A stretch of DNA of 64,000 bases from Nitrospirales bacterium (GCA_022828225.1 JAJEJG010000020.1:1-64000); one strand, 5' to 3'; shown: positions 35,976 through 45,523, counted from the stretch's first letter. Translations and numbers: made by a program. The notes: a model not told the origin generated them from the letters alone.

Positions 35976-37723
35976 CTCTTCACGATGATCCCCTCAAAAT
36001 CCAGGGCATGATTCCTCTCCTCGCAGCCTTTCTGTTTGTGACGCCTGCCTTCGCCCAGACGAAGGCGGAACCGCAGAACAACCTCGGTTTCGCCGCAAAG
36101 CCGCTCATGGCGGCGCACGAACACATGATCGTCGCAGCTCATCCTTTGGCGGCGCAGGCAGGGGACCGGATTATGGCCGGCGGCGGGTCGGCGGCGGATG
36201 CGGCGATTGCCGCGTTGCTGGTCCTGAATGTGGTCGAACCGCAGTCCAGCGGGATCGGCGGCGGCGGTTTCGCGCTCGTCCACGGGCCGGATGGGCTCAC
36301 GACTTGGGACGCGCGGGAAACCGCGCCTGCAAGCGCCACGCCTGACATGTTCATGGAGAACGGCGAGCCTCTGCCTTTTCGCACGGCGGTGGCATCAGGA
36401 CGTTCCATCGGCGTGCCGGGTCTCGTTCGCCTGATGGAGGCGCTGCATACACGCCACGGCAAGCTCCCCTGGGCCGATCTGTTCCAGCCCGCGATCATGT
36501 TGGCACGCAACGGGTTCGAGGTAAGCCCGCGTCTGGCAAGGATGCTGGCTCGATACGCGGATCTCTTGACAGAAACGGACGCCGCGGCGGTCTTCCTGAG
36601 CGATGGAAAGCCACTGGCGGCGGGCACGATCCTGAAGCAACCACGACTCGCCGAGACGTTAGACAGCATCGCCAGGCACGGCGGAACCGTCTTCTACACC
36701 GGCTTCCTGGCTGAACGAATCGTCGCGGCGGCACACCGCATCCCGCGACCGGGCACGCTCAGCCTGCATGACCTCTCCACCTACCGGGTCATCGAACGTC
36801 CTGCGGTCTGTCATCGTTACCGGCGCTATCGCGTCTGCGGCATGGGACCGCCTTCGTCGGGGGCGACCACGGCCGGGCAAATCCTGATGCTCCTCGACCG
36901 GTTCAAACTGGATGACCTCAAGCTGGACGGGCCACGGCTCTGGCATCTTTTCGCAAGCGCTTCGCGGCTGGCCTACGCGGATCGTGCCCGCTATCTCGCG
37001 GACAGCGATTTCGTAAGAGTACCCGTCGAGGGCCTGCTCGATCCCGCCTACATGGACTCTCGCGCGGGTTTGATCAATCCGTTCGAAGCCGCAAAGAATA
37101 AAGCCGCCGCCGGTGATCCTCCGGGACGCGCGGAAGGACTCCACGCACCGGACGTGCGGGAAGATCTGCCGGGCACGACCCACCTCTCGGTCGTTGACAA
37201 GGAGGGGCTTGCGATCAGCCTCACCGCGTCGATAGAGAGCCCTTTCGGATCGGGCCGGATGGCCGGAGGATTCCTGCTCAACAACCAGTTGACCGATTTC
37301 TCATTCCGCCCGACGGATGCCGACGGTGTCCCCATCGCCAATGCGCCTGCGCCGGGGAAACGTCCTCGTTCGTCCATGGCGCCGACTATCGCCTATCTGG
37401 ACAACAAGCCGGTCGCATTGACCGGTTCGCCGGGGGGCGGGCGCATTCCGGAATACGTCGCGCAGAGTCTCGTCGCCATGCTGGCTTTTGAAGCGGACCC
37501 GGCCACGGCTGCGGCTTTGCCGCACGTCTCGCAGCGCAATCGCGGGACCGTCGCTCTTGAGCCCGGCATGCAGGCCACCGTGGTCGAGAGCCTCAAGGCT
37601 CTGGGCCATGAGATCGAGGAGGCGGAGATGACCTCCGGGCTGCACATCATTCGCATCCTGCCGGACGGGACGCTCGTGGGAGGCGCCGATCCGAGGCGGG
37701 AAGGCGCGGCCATCGGCCGCTGA
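35972..37723 (+). CDS. ggt: Gamma-glutamyltransferase
   Basis: 583 residues. It hydrolyses or transfers the gamma-glutamyl group of glutathione, probably in the periplasm: a signal peptide (LLAAFLFVTPAFAQ) follows the ATG at 36008, which may be the real start; the earlier ATG at 35972 overlaps the antitoxin stop. The autocleavage and catalytic threonine is T402 in GTTHLSVVD; other blocks are GGGSAADAAIA, SSGIGGGGF, MGPPSSG and the GSPGGGRI oxyanion loop. Both subunits are intact. Confidence 0.94.
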   Translation: MTLHDDPLKIQGMIPLLAAFLFVTPAFAQTKAEPQNNLGFAAKPLMAAHEHMIVAAHPLAAQAGDRIMAGGGSAADAAIAALLVLNVVEPQSSGIGGGGFALVHGPDGLTTWDARETAPASATPDMFMENGEPLPFRTAVASGRSIGVPGLVRLMEALHTRHGKLPWADLFQPAIMLARNGFEVSPRLARMLARYADLLTETDAAAVFLSDGKPLAAGTILKQPRLAETLDSIARHGGTVFYTGFLAERIVAAAHRIPRPGTLSLHDLSTYRVIERPAVCHRYRRYRVCGMGPPSSGATTAGQILMLLDRFKLDDLKLDGPRLWHLFASASRLAYADRARYLADSDFVRVPVEGLLDPAYMDSRAGLINPFEAAKNKAAAGDPPGRAEGLHAPDVREDLPGTTHLSVVDKEGLAISLTASIESPFGSGRMAGGFLLNNQLTDFSFRPTDADGVPIANAPAPGKRPRSSMAPTIAYLDNKPVALTGSPGGGRIPEYVAQSLVAMLAFEADPATAAALPHVSQRNRGTVALEPGMQATVVESLKALGHEIEEAEMTSGLHIIRILPDGTLVGGADPRREGAAIGR

Positions 37724-37731
37724 GGGTACTG

Positions 37732-37793
37732 CCCCTCACCCCAGCTCCTTCGACAAGCTCAGGACAGGCCCTCTCCCGCCTTGGGGCGAGGGT
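37732..37793. repeat. CCCTCACCCC palindrome interrupted by a 24-bp unit
   Basis: The usual CCCCAG-CCCTCTCCC sequence of this family is split after CCCCAG by exactly 24 bp (37745-37768) beginning CTCCTTCGACAAGCTCAGG. It lies between the convergent ggt and cytochrome genes. Confidence 0.75.
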
Positions 37794-37799
37794 GTTGAA

Positions 37800-38327
37800 T
37801 TACTGCACTTCCTCGATCTTCAGAAGATAGGTGATGATCTTGTCCAGGGCCCCGGCGGTGAGTTTCTGGCCGTACCACCGCGGCATGACGTTGTCGGGAT
37901 ACCCCTGGACAATATAGGCGCCCGGATTCAGGATGGATTCCTGCACGTATTCCCAATCGGTTTTGGCTTGCCCGTGATAGTTGGGGTCGGCCAGGCGCCG
38001 GCGGGCGGTCGTGCCCAATTCCAGCTTCGGGCCCTCCCGCCCCTTGGCGACGCGAATACCCGGAATCATGTGACAGGCGGTACACCCGGACTGGACGAAA
38101 ATTTTGTCGATGGGCTCTTTCCCCGTGGCCAAGGGCACCAGGGCTTTCTCCACCACCTTCGCGGTTTCTTCTTTGGGTTGTTCAACCTGTTCCTGTTCAA
38201 CCGCTCCCCCCTGAGGCTGATCATCCAGACCGATGCGTTGAAGCGTCCACAAGAACACCACGCACATGAGCAGAAAAATGATGATCGTTTCTTTATTCAA
38301 CTGAACCGATTTCTTCTTTGCAGCCAC
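37800..38327 (-). CDS. Membrane-anchored monoheme cytochrome c
   Basis: 175 residues. A transmembrane anchor at about 14-31 precedes a proline- and glutamate-rich linker and a class I cytochrome c fold with CTACH (C82, C85, H86) and a likely axial methionine M148 in NVMPRW. It would face the periplasm and carry electrons. Such small anchored cytochromes are common in nitrite- and sulfur-oxidising Nitrospirota, but the redox partner cannot be told from this context. Confidence 0.9.
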   Translation of the reverse strand: MAAKKKSVQLNKETIIIFLLMCVVFLWTLQRIGLDDQPQGGAVEQEQVEQPKEETAKVVEKALVPLATGKEPIDKIFVQSGCTACHMIPGIRVAKGREGPKLELGTTARRRLADPNYHGQAKTDWEYVQESILNPGAYIVQGYPDNVMPRWYGQKLTAGALDKIITYLLKIEEVQ

Positions 38328-38464
38328 GGGCCTTCTCTTTCGGCAGGAGTCGAACTGATGGCGTGTAACCGCGTAGTTCTAGCACATGCCGAAGGGTCCC
38401 ACCAACCGGGGCAGCATTCTGATACGCGTTTTTGGTAGGCTGATGACCGGGAAGACGAATATCC

Positions 38465-39451
38465 ATGCCGACCAATCCTGTTTCTCGACCGTTCACGCCT
38501 CAGCCCTGGCTGACGAATCCTCACCTCCAGACCTTGGTGGCCAGGTTTCGACGCCGGCCCCACCTGCTTGCCGATGCGCCTAGTGAGGAACGTCTGTTCC
38601 GAGTCGATCCCCAATCGCAGATCAAAGGCCTGTGCAGTTGGCAACCGGACCGTCAGGCTCCCGGTCTCGTTCTGGTTCACGGGTTGGAGGGATGCCATGA
38701 TTCGCCCTATATGCAGGGCATCGCCCACAAGGCCTGGCACTCGGGAATGCACGTCGTCCGCTTGAATCAGCGCAATTGCGCGGGGACCGAGCACCTGACT
38801 CCCACGCTCTACAACGCGGGATTGAGCCGGGACATTCGGGCCGTGGTGGACGAGCTTGTCGGAAAGGACGGCATCAGGGCTATCTGGGTCGCCGGGTATT
38901 CGATGGGTGGGAATTTGGTGTTGAAAATGGCTGGGGAGGCCGGGGAGACCTGTCCCGGTCTGCGAGGCGTAGCCGCCGTCTGTCCCAACGTGCATCCCGC
39001 GCCCTGTGTGGCGGCTCTGGAGCAACGGCGGAACTGTATCTATCATCAATATTTTCTGCGCAAACTCAAGGCGCGAGTCGAACGTAAAGCAACATTCTTT
39101 CCGGGGAAATGGGACCTGTCCCTTTTGAACGACATCAGGACCGTGACTCAATTCGATGATGCCTACACCGCGCCCGATGGGGGCTACCGGAACGCGGCCG
39201 ACTACTATGAACGCTCGGGCGCGCGGCACGTGCTCGAATCGATTCGCGTCCCAACCTTACTCATTACCGCCGAGGATGATCCCTTTATTCCTTTTGCCTC
39301 CTTCGACCTGCCACGCATCCGGGCCAATGCCTGCATTCAGCTCGTCACCGCCGCCAAAGGCGGACACTGTGGCTTTCTCCAACGAGCACGTGCGAACGAA
39401 GATGAACGCTGGGCTGAAAACCGAATCATCGAGTTTGTTCAACGAAGCTGA
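38465..39451 (+). CDS. YheT-family alpha/beta hydrolase
   Basis: 328 residues. The start region PWLTNPHLQTL, VHGLEGCHDSPY, RLNQRNCAGTE and the nucleophile elbow GYSMGG (S146) define the YheT/ABHD family; the acid lies in AEDDPFIP and the histidine in GGHCGF. Physiological substrates are unknown, with esterase activity on short acyl groups reported for the family. It is divergent from the cytochrome gene. Confidence 0.92.
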   Translation: MPTNPVSRPFTPQPWLTNPHLQTLVARFRRRPHLLADAPSEERLFRVDPQSQIKGLCSWQPDRQAPGLVLVHGLEGCHDSPYMQGIAHKAWHSGMHVVRLNQRNCAGTEHLTPTLYNAGLSRDIRAVVDELVGKDGIRAIWVAGYSMGGNLVLKMAGEAGETCPGLRGVAAVCPNVHPAPCVAALEQRRNCIYHQYFLRKLKARVERKATFFPGKWDLSLLNDIRTVTQFDDAYTAPDGGYRNAADYYERSGARHVLESIRVPTLLITAEDDPFIPFASFDLPRIRANACIQLVTAAKGGHCGFLQRARANEDERWAENRIIEFVQRS

Positions 39452-39455
39452 CTGA

Positions 39456-40367
39456 TCAGGGATTCAGGAACCGTTCCAGGGCTTCACGGTACTTCGCGCT
39501 CGTCTGCGCGACGACTTCATCGGGCAAATGGGGCGGGGGCGGAGTGTGATCCCAGCCCACGGAGTCCAGGTAATCCCGGACGAACTGTTTGTCGAAACTG
39601 GGTTGCGACTTCCCGGCGGCATACTGCTGCTTGGGCCAAAACCGTGACGAGTCCGGGGTGAGTAATTCATCGATCACCAGCAACTGCTTCGTGTCCCGGT
39701 GCAACCCGAATTCAAATTTCGTATCCGCAATGATAATGTCGCGCTCCTCGGCCAGGGCCGCCGCGCGCTGGTACAGCGTGATGCTGACCGTCTTGACCTG
39801 TTCCGCCAGATCCTCGCCGATCAGGTCTTTCATGGTGTCGTAAGAAATGTTTTCGTCGTGCCCTTCGGTGGCCTTCGTCGACGGGGTGAACAGCGGCTCC
39901 GGAAATTTGTCGGATTCCCGCAACCCCGCGGGGAGGGGCTGCGAGCACACGGTGCCCTGCTTCTTGTATTCCTTCCATGCCGACCCGGACAGGTAGCCGC
40001 GCACGATACATTCCACGGGCAGCGGCTCGGCTTTCTCCACGATCATACTGCGACCGGCCAGGATATCCTCGTGAGGCCGGCACGATTCGGGGAATTCCTC
40101 GGGGTTCATGGTCCGCAGGTGATGCGGCACCAGGCCGCCGTCCCGCCACAGGCGATCAAACCAGAATTTCGACAGTTGCGTGAGCACGTAGCCTTTGCCG
40201 GGGATCCCTTCCGGTAAGACCACGTCAAAGGCCGAAATCCGGTCACTGGCGATCAACAGCAAGCTGTCGCCCAGGTCGTACATGTCCCGGACCTTGCCCT
40301 GGCGTTTCCGGCCAAGGTCCGCAAGGTTCGTTTCAAACACCGCCGGCGAGGTCCACACGTCACTCAT
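39456..40367 (-). CDS. purC: Phosphoribosylaminoimidazole-succinocarboxamide synthase
   Basis: 303 residues, the longer type of SAICAR synthase. It joins CAIR and aspartate with ATP in purine synthesis. Diagnostic blocks are GKVRDMYDLGD, ASDRISAFDVVLPEGIPGKG, VRGYLSGSAWKEY and IADTKFEFG. The stop lies 4 bp from the stop of the convergent yheT-like gene. AAGG precedes the ATG. Confidence 0.96.
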   Translation of the reverse strand: MSDVWTSPAVFETNLADLGRKRQGKVRDMYDLGDSLLLIASDRISAFDVVLPEGIPGKGYVLTQLSKFWFDRLWRDGGLVPHHLRTMNPEEFPESCRPHEDILAGRSMIVEKAEPLPVECIVRGYLSGSAWKEYKKQGTVCSQPLPAGLRESDKFPEPLFTPSTKATEGHDENISYDTMKDLIGEDLAEQVKTVSITLYQRAAALAEERDIIIADTKFEFGLHRDTKQLLVIDELLTPDSSRFWPKQQYAAGKSQPSFDKQFVRDYLDSVGWDHTPPPPHLPDEVVAQTSAKYREALERFLNP

Positions 40368-40585
40368 GGTAGGCCTTCTTTCTTCAAGGACCGCAACAAT
40401 GGAGAAGTATGCACTCTAATCAGATCGATTCCATGCGTCAACGGTCTTCACCCGCCCAAGGCTCTCTCTCACAGACAGGGGAACACTTCGGCAGACGTGA
40501 CGAAGGGTTCCCTTGCCGCCCGTATGAAGGATTCGGTATAACACGACGGGAGACGCAACCAGCCGTCATCCCTTGAACAACGACC

Positions 40586-41989
40586 ATGAGCCAGAACCTT
40601 CCTGCTTCCGACCAAGGCTTTTTGCGGCATCTGCACGCGCGTTCCAAAAAGAAATACCTGGAAGAATGGCTGGACGTCCCGGCGCACGTTCATCATGTTT
40701 CCCATCACATGGCGAACCCGCCGTTGGACCGCCCGCAAAGCCGTCAAGAGTTTCAACACCTCCTCCAGTGCCTGGAGGTGCCCGACGATCAGACCGTCGT
40801 TCGTGAGAAATTCGGCTATGGCGCCAAAGTCGCACCTAACGGGGACCGCTTGCTCGTCACGTGGGAAACCCACACCGAATACTACAGTTACCAGGTGTGG
40901 CACATCCCCGATGACAAACTCACGCCGCCCGAATTCGGCCCGCTTCGCTTCCCCGGCTATGTCATGCCTTTGTCTCCATTGGGCGTCCAGATCAATGCCT
41001 TGGATATTCTGGTATTGCCGCACACCACACCGGACGTCGATGAAGTCAAAAACATGATGCCCGGTCCCCAGGTCTATGGGAGCCAGGTCTTTGGACAGGG
41101 CATTGCGATGATGACGACCTTTACCCCGGACGAGTATGACCGCGAACGCTATCTCATCCTCGCTCCTTCGTACGACGTCTTGCTCAGGCACGTGGCCCAT
41201 GCCGTCGATACCCTCGTGGCCATTGAAAACTATACGCACCTGATCCTGTTTCCGTTTCACGCGTTTGCCAAAGCCGTGGACCAGGTCCAACAATATGAAC
41301 GGCAACATCTGGATCAACGCGGCCTCATTGCCGCGGAAATCGACGCCGCCACGCCGCAGAAGCTCCAACGTTGGCTCACGGCCATGACGCAGGACTTCAT
41401 GCACGTCAGTCGGATGGCCGAATCCATGCGGTACAAGCTATCCGCGTCCGTACCCTATGACCGGATCATCCGGGCAAACCTGGCATTGCTGCACGAACAA
41501 CCCGTCGAAAACTGTCGGCAAATTTCCGAATACGTAGACGGGAAAACCGTCGGAGTCGCCGATGGGTACCAGCAATTCATCAGGCGAATCAATGCGCTGG
41601 TGAACGATTTTCAAGGCTCCATTGCCGTGATCCGCACCAAGGTTGAACTCCAACTGCAAGACCAGAATCTGGCACTGGAAAACCAGATTCTGAAGCTCTT
41701 GCACAGCATGGATAAGACGACCCGCCGGCAGGCCATTCTCCAGCACACGGTCGAAGGCTTATCCGTCATCGTCATTTCATATTACCTGAGCGGCCTCGGC
41801 AGTTACGTGTTCAAGGGGATGAAAACCCTGGGGTGGATTGACAACCCCGACCTGTTCTCGGGCTTGTTCGTCCCCATTTCCCTGGGAATCGCGTTCGGAC
41901 TCATCCTGTTCGGCCGAAAATTTATCTACAAACGCCGCTTCGAGGGTTTTGATCCCGACGGAACCCCGTCCGACCCGTCAAACCAATGA
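40586..41989 (+). CDS. DUF3422 family membrane protein
   Basis: 467 residues. It matches DUF3422: an N-terminal domain with HARSKKKYLEEW, HTEYYSYQVW, a central helical region, and two C-terminal membrane helices (about 390-412 and 432-452, YYLSGLGSYVF and LGIAFGLILFG). Function is unknown; the middle coiled region (RTKVELQLQDQNLALENQ) suggests oligomerisation. It stands alone between purC and a toxin gene. Confidence 0.88.
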   Translation: MSQNLPASDQGFLRHLHARSKKKYLEEWLDVPAHVHHVSHHMANPPLDRPQSRQEFQHLLQCLEVPDDQTVVREKFGYGAKVAPNGDRLLVTWETHTEYYSYQVWHIPDDKLTPPEFGPLRFPGYVMPLSPLGVQINALDILVLPHTTPDVDEVKNMMPGPQVYGSQVFGQGIAMMTTFTPDEYDRERYLILAPSYDVLLRHVAHAVDTLVAIENYTHLILFPFHAFAKAVDQVQQYERQHLDQRGLIAAEIDAATPQKLQRWLTAMTQDFMHVSRMAESMRYKLSASVPYDRIIRANLALLHEQPVENCRQISEYVDGKTVGVADGYQQFIRRINALVNDFQGSIAVIRTKVELQLQDQNLALENQILKLLHSMDKTTRRQAILQHTVEGLSVIVISYYLSGLGSYVFKGMKTLGWIDNPDLFSGLFVPISLGIAFGLILFGRKFIYKRRFEGFDPDGTPSDPSNQ

Positions 41990-42364
41990 CAATCGGAGAG
42001 AAGTCTTTTCAGCGATCTTGAAAAAGACGTGATCTTCACTCAGCAGGTCGGCTTTCAAATCAAGCGCGCATTGAGCAATGTGGGCATCAGGAGTCGAGAC
42101 ACTGATTCCCTTCAAAAACAACTGCGCCCGCAACCGTCCCACGCGCATCCAGTGCCCTAAATCATGCTCGCACACGGGCAGGTCAAGAAGAAAAGATTCC
42201 AATTGCGCGCGTTGCCGGGCATTCATCTTCCCGCTCAGCAATTCAGCGGCGACAATGGGGGGAAGGTATACGCGGCCTTCAGCCAAGGCCTCGTCAATCA
42301 CCGAAGGAGCGATATGGGCAAAGTAGGTCACCCAACTGGAGGTATCAACGACGAGGGCGCTCAC
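41978..42364 (-). CDS. PIN-domain toxin
   Basis: 128 residues from GTG 42362-42364. PIN acidic residues appear in LVVDTSSWVTYF, IVAAELLSG, TPDAHIAQCA and LLSEDHVF. The start overlaps the preceding antitoxin by 20 bp. The end overlaps the DUF3422 stop on the other strand by a few bases. Confidence 0.83.
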   Translation of the reverse strand: MSALVVDTSSWVTYFAHIAPSVIDEALAEGRVYLPPIVAAELLSGKMNARQRAQLESFLLDLPVCEHDLGHWMRVGRLRAQLFLKGISVSTPDAHIAQCALDLKADLLSEDHVFFKIAEKTSLRLSLV

Positions 42365-42587
42365 GAGATACCCGAAGATCAACGTCAAGCTTGAGCCGGC
42401 CACGCAAACGCGAGGCCTTGGTGAGGGCCGCCCCCCGTTTGACCAAATGCAATCCTCGTGTGAGGGTTTCAGTCACGCCCGCGCCGGACACGCGGCACGC
42501 TTCCTTCAAAAGGTCGGCGGGCAAATTGGACGTCACCCGGCGGATCTTAGGTTTCTGATGCATACAGGCATACATATCATAGTCCAT
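42345..42587 (-). CDS. Antitoxin partner of the PIN toxin
   Basis: About 80 residues. KIRRVTSNLPADLLKEACRVSGAGVTETLTRGLHLV resembles a short DNA-binding antitoxin related to the RHH/DUF2191 group. Three closely spaced in-frame ATGs (42587, 42575, 42563) make the start uncertain, and none has a strong ribosome-binding site. The reading frame stays open upstream only because a dispersed repeat is translated. Antitoxin role is inferred from linkage. Confidence 0.65.
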   Translation of the reverse strand: MDYDMYACMHQKPKIRRVTSNLPADLLKEACRVSGAGVTETLTRGLHLVKRGAALTKASRLRGRLKLDVDLRVSRERPRR

Positions 42588-42682
42588 ACGTTCTGACAAG
42601 CGGCTGGGCGATGGGCACCCTCGAATGTTTTTTTCAATCCCCGCCCTATCCCTCTGTCGTTGACGCGAATATAGCCCCCCTT

Positions 42683-42720
42683 CTGTCATCCCCGACCTGA
42701 TCGGGGATCCAGCGTCTTTT
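42683..42720. repeat. Dispersed repeat containing CCCCGACCTGATCGGGG
   Basis: The inverted core CCCCGA-CCTGA-TCGGGG is followed by ATCCAGCGTCTTT. A near-identical copy is at 54632-54675, and degenerate relatives occur near 56531-56603. Confidence 0.7.
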
Positions 42721-42869
42721 GTCTTCACGAATGAAGGAACAAACAAAGATACTGGATCCTCGATTAAAAATGTCGAGGATGACGGATTGAAGAGAGACGT
42801 CCCCATTTTCTTTATCTCTTCCGATAACAAACCTCGTCGTTCCAATAATTTACGGCTGGTTGATACCTC

Positions 42870-42887
42870 TGTAACGCCGCCGTAACG
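42870..42887 (+). promoter_or_regulatory. Putative PhoB box before the OprP-like porin
   Basis: Direct repeats CTGTAAC (42870-42876) and CCGTAAC (42881-42887) are spaced exactly 11 bp, the spacing of PhoB half-sites, 94 bp before the porin ATG. The same NNGTAAC motif at the same spacing precedes pstS. Confidence 0.6.
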
Positions 42888-42980
42888 AAACTTCTTTACA
42901 TCCCTTCTTGAACGTAGTGGCATCAGGCGCAAGTCGAGAGTTCCATGCCATTGACCATTCATTCGAAGGGAGATTTTCTC

Positions 42981-44432
42981 ATGTGCAGTCAGCGATGGAT
43001 TGTTGGAATTACGGCACTCTTTGTCATGCTGGCCCCGATGACGTTTCCGGCGGCGGCAATGGACGGGGACTTACTCCTGGAAATTTTGCTGGAAAAAGGC
43101 ATCATCACAAAGGACGAGTTGACTCAGATCAAAGCCGAAGAAAAAAAACGGGAAGCCGCAAAAGCCGCTGTACAAGCCACGAAAAAACCTGAAGTCGAGG
43201 TCAGTGTCGAACAAGAGAAGCAGCTAGTCGCCAAGGCGTCGGAACCATCCAAGAAGAAATCAGGGGTGGAAGTCGGCTACGGGAAAAAGGGATTTACGTT
43301 GGCCACCACGGATGGGTTGTTCAAAACCAAGATCCAATGGCGGACGCAAGCCCGGTACAGTTTTCCCGAACGATCAGATCCACGCAGTAAAAGCGCGTTT
43401 GAAGATAACGAAGAAAGTACGTTCGAGCTTCGTCGGATACGGTTGAAGGTCGGAGGTCACGGATACCGGCCTTGGCTCAAATACTATCTTGAGGTGGATT
43501 GGCAGCCCGGCCGTGATTTCGACGATGACTCGGAAGCCGCTTCCGCCAGAATGATCGATTGGCGCATCATGTTGGAGAAATATCCATGGGCCAAGTTGCG
43601 GATCGGTCAATGGAAAATCAACTACAACCGTGAGCGGGTCGACTCCTCGGGGAAACAGACCATGGTGGAACGGTCAATCATGAATCGTATCTTTACCATT
43701 GACCGGCAAATTGGCGTGATGTTGTACGGCCGCGTGAATCCCGGGACGATCCTCGATGCGAACTATTACCTGGGAATCTTCTCCGGCGGCGGTCGGGGCA
43801 TGGCCAAAAACGACGACGACAATATGATGTACGTGGGCCGACTCCAGTGGAACGTATTCGGACGGGAACTCAAATGGCGGCAAAGCGACGTCAAGTTCCA
43901 CAAGAAACCCACGGCCAGCATCTCGTTCGGCGCGTATACGAATAAGGGAAAATGTACCCGATGGTCATCCGGCGGTTGCGGATACCTGAGTGGTTTTGAC
44001 AAGCCGGCTCACGTCAAAAATGGCCGATACCAAGTCAGCGGCATGCAGGTCGGGTCGGCGATGAAGTATCGCGGGTTCGCCTGGCAACATGAAACGCACT
44101 GGAAAAGAGTCAAGGATACGGAAGCGACGGCCGGAAATAAAGTAACAAAACTGTTCGGTGGCTATTTGCAGGCCGGCTACTTCCCCCACTACCTCATTCC
44201 GTTCGTCCCCAAGCCATTGGAAATGGCATTCCGGTATTCACACGTCGATCCGAACACCGATGCAGGCGGCGATATGCGCCAGGAATTTACTGCGGGCTTC
44301 AACTGGTTCTTTGCCGGACACCGCAACAAGCTCACGCTCGACGTTTCGCACCTGACACTTGAGCAACCAACTCCCAGCTTGCCGGCCTACGCTGAACAAC
44401 GCGTCCGTCTTCAATGGGACGTGTCCTTCTGA
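42981..44432 (+). CDS. Phosphate-selective porin O/P family protein
   Basis: 483 residues from ATG 42981, which has GGGAGA upstream. A signal peptide (ends near FPAAA) precedes a coiled N-terminal segment rich in Lys and Glu (ILLEKGIITKDELTQIKAEEKKRE) as in OprP/OprO trimerisation regions, then a beta barrel with alternating residues and a final phenylalanine (WDVSF) recognised by the BAM machinery. OprP relatives carry phosphate or polyphosphate across the outer membrane; specificity here is inferred. A Pho-box-like repeat lies upstream. Confidence 0.88.
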   Translation: MCSQRWIVGITALFVMLAPMTFPAAAMDGDLLLEILLEKGIITKDELTQIKAEEKKREAAKAAVQATKKPEVEVSVEQEKQLVAKASEPSKKKSGVEVGYGKKGFTLATTDGLFKTKIQWRTQARYSFPERSDPRSKSAFEDNEESTFELRRIRLKVGGHGYRPWLKYYLEVDWQPGRDFDDDSEAASARMIDWRIMLEKYPWAKLRIGQWKINYNRERVDSSGKQTMVERSIMNRIFTIDRQIGVMLYGRVNPGTILDANYYLGIFSGGGRGMAKNDDDNMMYVGRLQWNVFGRELKWRQSDVKFHKKPTASISFGAYTNKGKCTRWSSGGCGYLSGFDKPAHVKNGRYQVSGMQVGSAMKYRGFAWQHETHWKRVKDTEATAGNKVTKLFGGYLQAGYFPHYLIPFVPKPLEMAFRYSHVDPNTDAGGDMRQEFTAGFNWFFAGHRNKLTLDVSHLTLEQPTPSLPAYAEQRVRLQWDVSF

Positions 44433-44685
44433 TCGATCTCTTGTCCTGTGAGGAGCTTTGACTCCTCCTGTAGGGGAAGCTCTCTGGAACCGTGATTCTG
44501 GGGAGCTTCCTCCCCCCTTAAGCCCCGTTCTTGGGTAGCGACGGACCGATTCATTCCCGGGGACGGGTTCTCGGGAGTAAACGTCATTTCGATTCTCTCA
44601 GAAACAACTCCATCCCATCTTGACAAAGTGACGACTTCTCTTCCATAGTTTCCAAAAAGGAAACCCGCTGCAACGAGAAAAACCA

Positions 44686-44991
44686 TTGCACGTACTATCC
44701 AGAAAACCTTTTCGCGATGCTGCAGCAAGGTATCCGAATGATGCCGCAGCTATTGACCGAACATATAAGGTTTTATGTAACGGCACTTTTAAGCGTCCGG
44801 ATGACCTGAGAAAAGTATTTCCATCACTGGATAACTTTACGCACAAAGACAAATGGTGGGTCATTGATATAGGTGGGAACAACCTGCGTCTGATTGCCTT
44901 CATCAATTTCAAAGACAACCGCCTGTACGTCAAGCACATTGTGAACCATGCTGAATATGACAAGCTTTCCAGACAATACGAAAGGAGGTAA
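44686..44991 (+). CDS. higB: HigB-type mRNA interferase toxin
   Basis: 101 residues. The HigB (RelE superfamily) pattern is clear: HVLSRKPFRDAAARYPN, WWVIDIGGNNLRLIAFINFK and VKHIVNHAEYDKL. The start is TTG at 44686 with GAGAAA upstream. It precedes a helix-turn-helix antitoxin by 94 bp, toxin first, as is usual for HigBA. The pair and its flanks are more A+T-rich than the surrounding genes. Confidence 0.85.
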   Translation: MHVLSRKPFRDAAARYPNDAAAIDRTYKVLCNGTFKRPDDLRKVFPSLDNFTHKDKWWVIDIGGNNLRLIAFINFKDNRLYVKHIVNHAEYDKLSRQYERR

Positions 44992-45085
44992 TCACGGGAA
45001 AATAAATTTGGATCGTTACTCAATCCCATATTCACACATACAATAAGCAACAAAGAATACAATACCGTAAAGGAGACCAATTGGT

Positions 45086-45523
45086 ATGGGATTTACAGCC
45101 ATTAAAGAGAAGGCCTCTGCGCTTTTCAATGAGGCGTCTTTTATCAGTCAGATCAGGAATAAACGCGACTATGAACGGGCCCTGACCCTCATGGATGAAT
45201 TGATCGAAGATTACGACAACCAAAAAGCATTGATTGACGTGCTTTCCGGTTCAATCGCGAGGTGGGAGAATACGTCTCCTGAATTCAACGCGTTCAATGA
45301 CCGCATCGAAAGACTCGATAGCGGCATCGCGACGCTGAAAGTCATCATGGAGCAACATCACCTGGGGGTTGCCGACCTGCCGGAGATTGGCAGCAAATCG
45401 CTGGTGTCCAGAATATTACGCGGCGATCGCCGTCTGACGCGCGATCACATCGAGGCATTGAGTCAACGATTCGGCATCAGTCCCGCGTTATTTTTTCAGG
45501 CGAATCGGGGCCGGGACAATTGA
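45086..45523 (+). CDS. higA: HigA-type helix-turn-helix antitoxin
   Basis: 145 residues. The N-terminal half (YERALTLMDELIEDYDN) is the toxin-binding region of the HigA/COG5499 type and the C-terminal half is a helix-turn-helix (SKSLVSRILRGDRRLTRDHIEALSQRFGISPALFF). It probably neutralises the upstream HigB and represses the operon. Confidence 0.86.
   Translation: MGFTAIKEKASALFNEASFISQIRNKRDYERALTLMDELIEDYDNQKALIDVLSGSIARWENTSPEFNAFNDRIERLDSGIATLKVIMEQHHLGVADLPEIGSKSLVSRILRGDRRLTRDHIEALSQRFGISPALFFQANRGRDN

Larger units (their letters stand above)
42588..42980. other. Regulatory gap before the phosphate porin
   Basis: No gene. It contains a GTCATCCCCGACCTGATCGGGGAT-type repeat split here as 42683-42720, a hairpin ATCCTCGA/TCGAGGAT near 42756-42780, and the Pho-box-like repeats at 42870-42887 that precede the porin. 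Confidence 0.6.

Noticed and set aside
42588-42962. N-terminal extension of the antitoxin frame at 42345
   Set aside because: The extra 125 codons translate a dispersed intergenic repeat and the porin promoter region.
44460-44520. GGAAGCTC/GAGCTTCC inverted repeat after the porin as a terminator
   Set aside because: The loop is about 20 nt and no U-tract follows, so it was not called.
44411-44728. Short minus-strand frame with a hydrophobic start after the porin
   Set aside because: It overlaps the porin end and the HigB start and no family or ribosome-binding site supports it.
44598-45080. 160-codon frame on the minus strand over the HigB gene
   Set aside because: The plus-strand HigB motifs are clear; this frame is rich in Ser/Leu/Arg without a domain.
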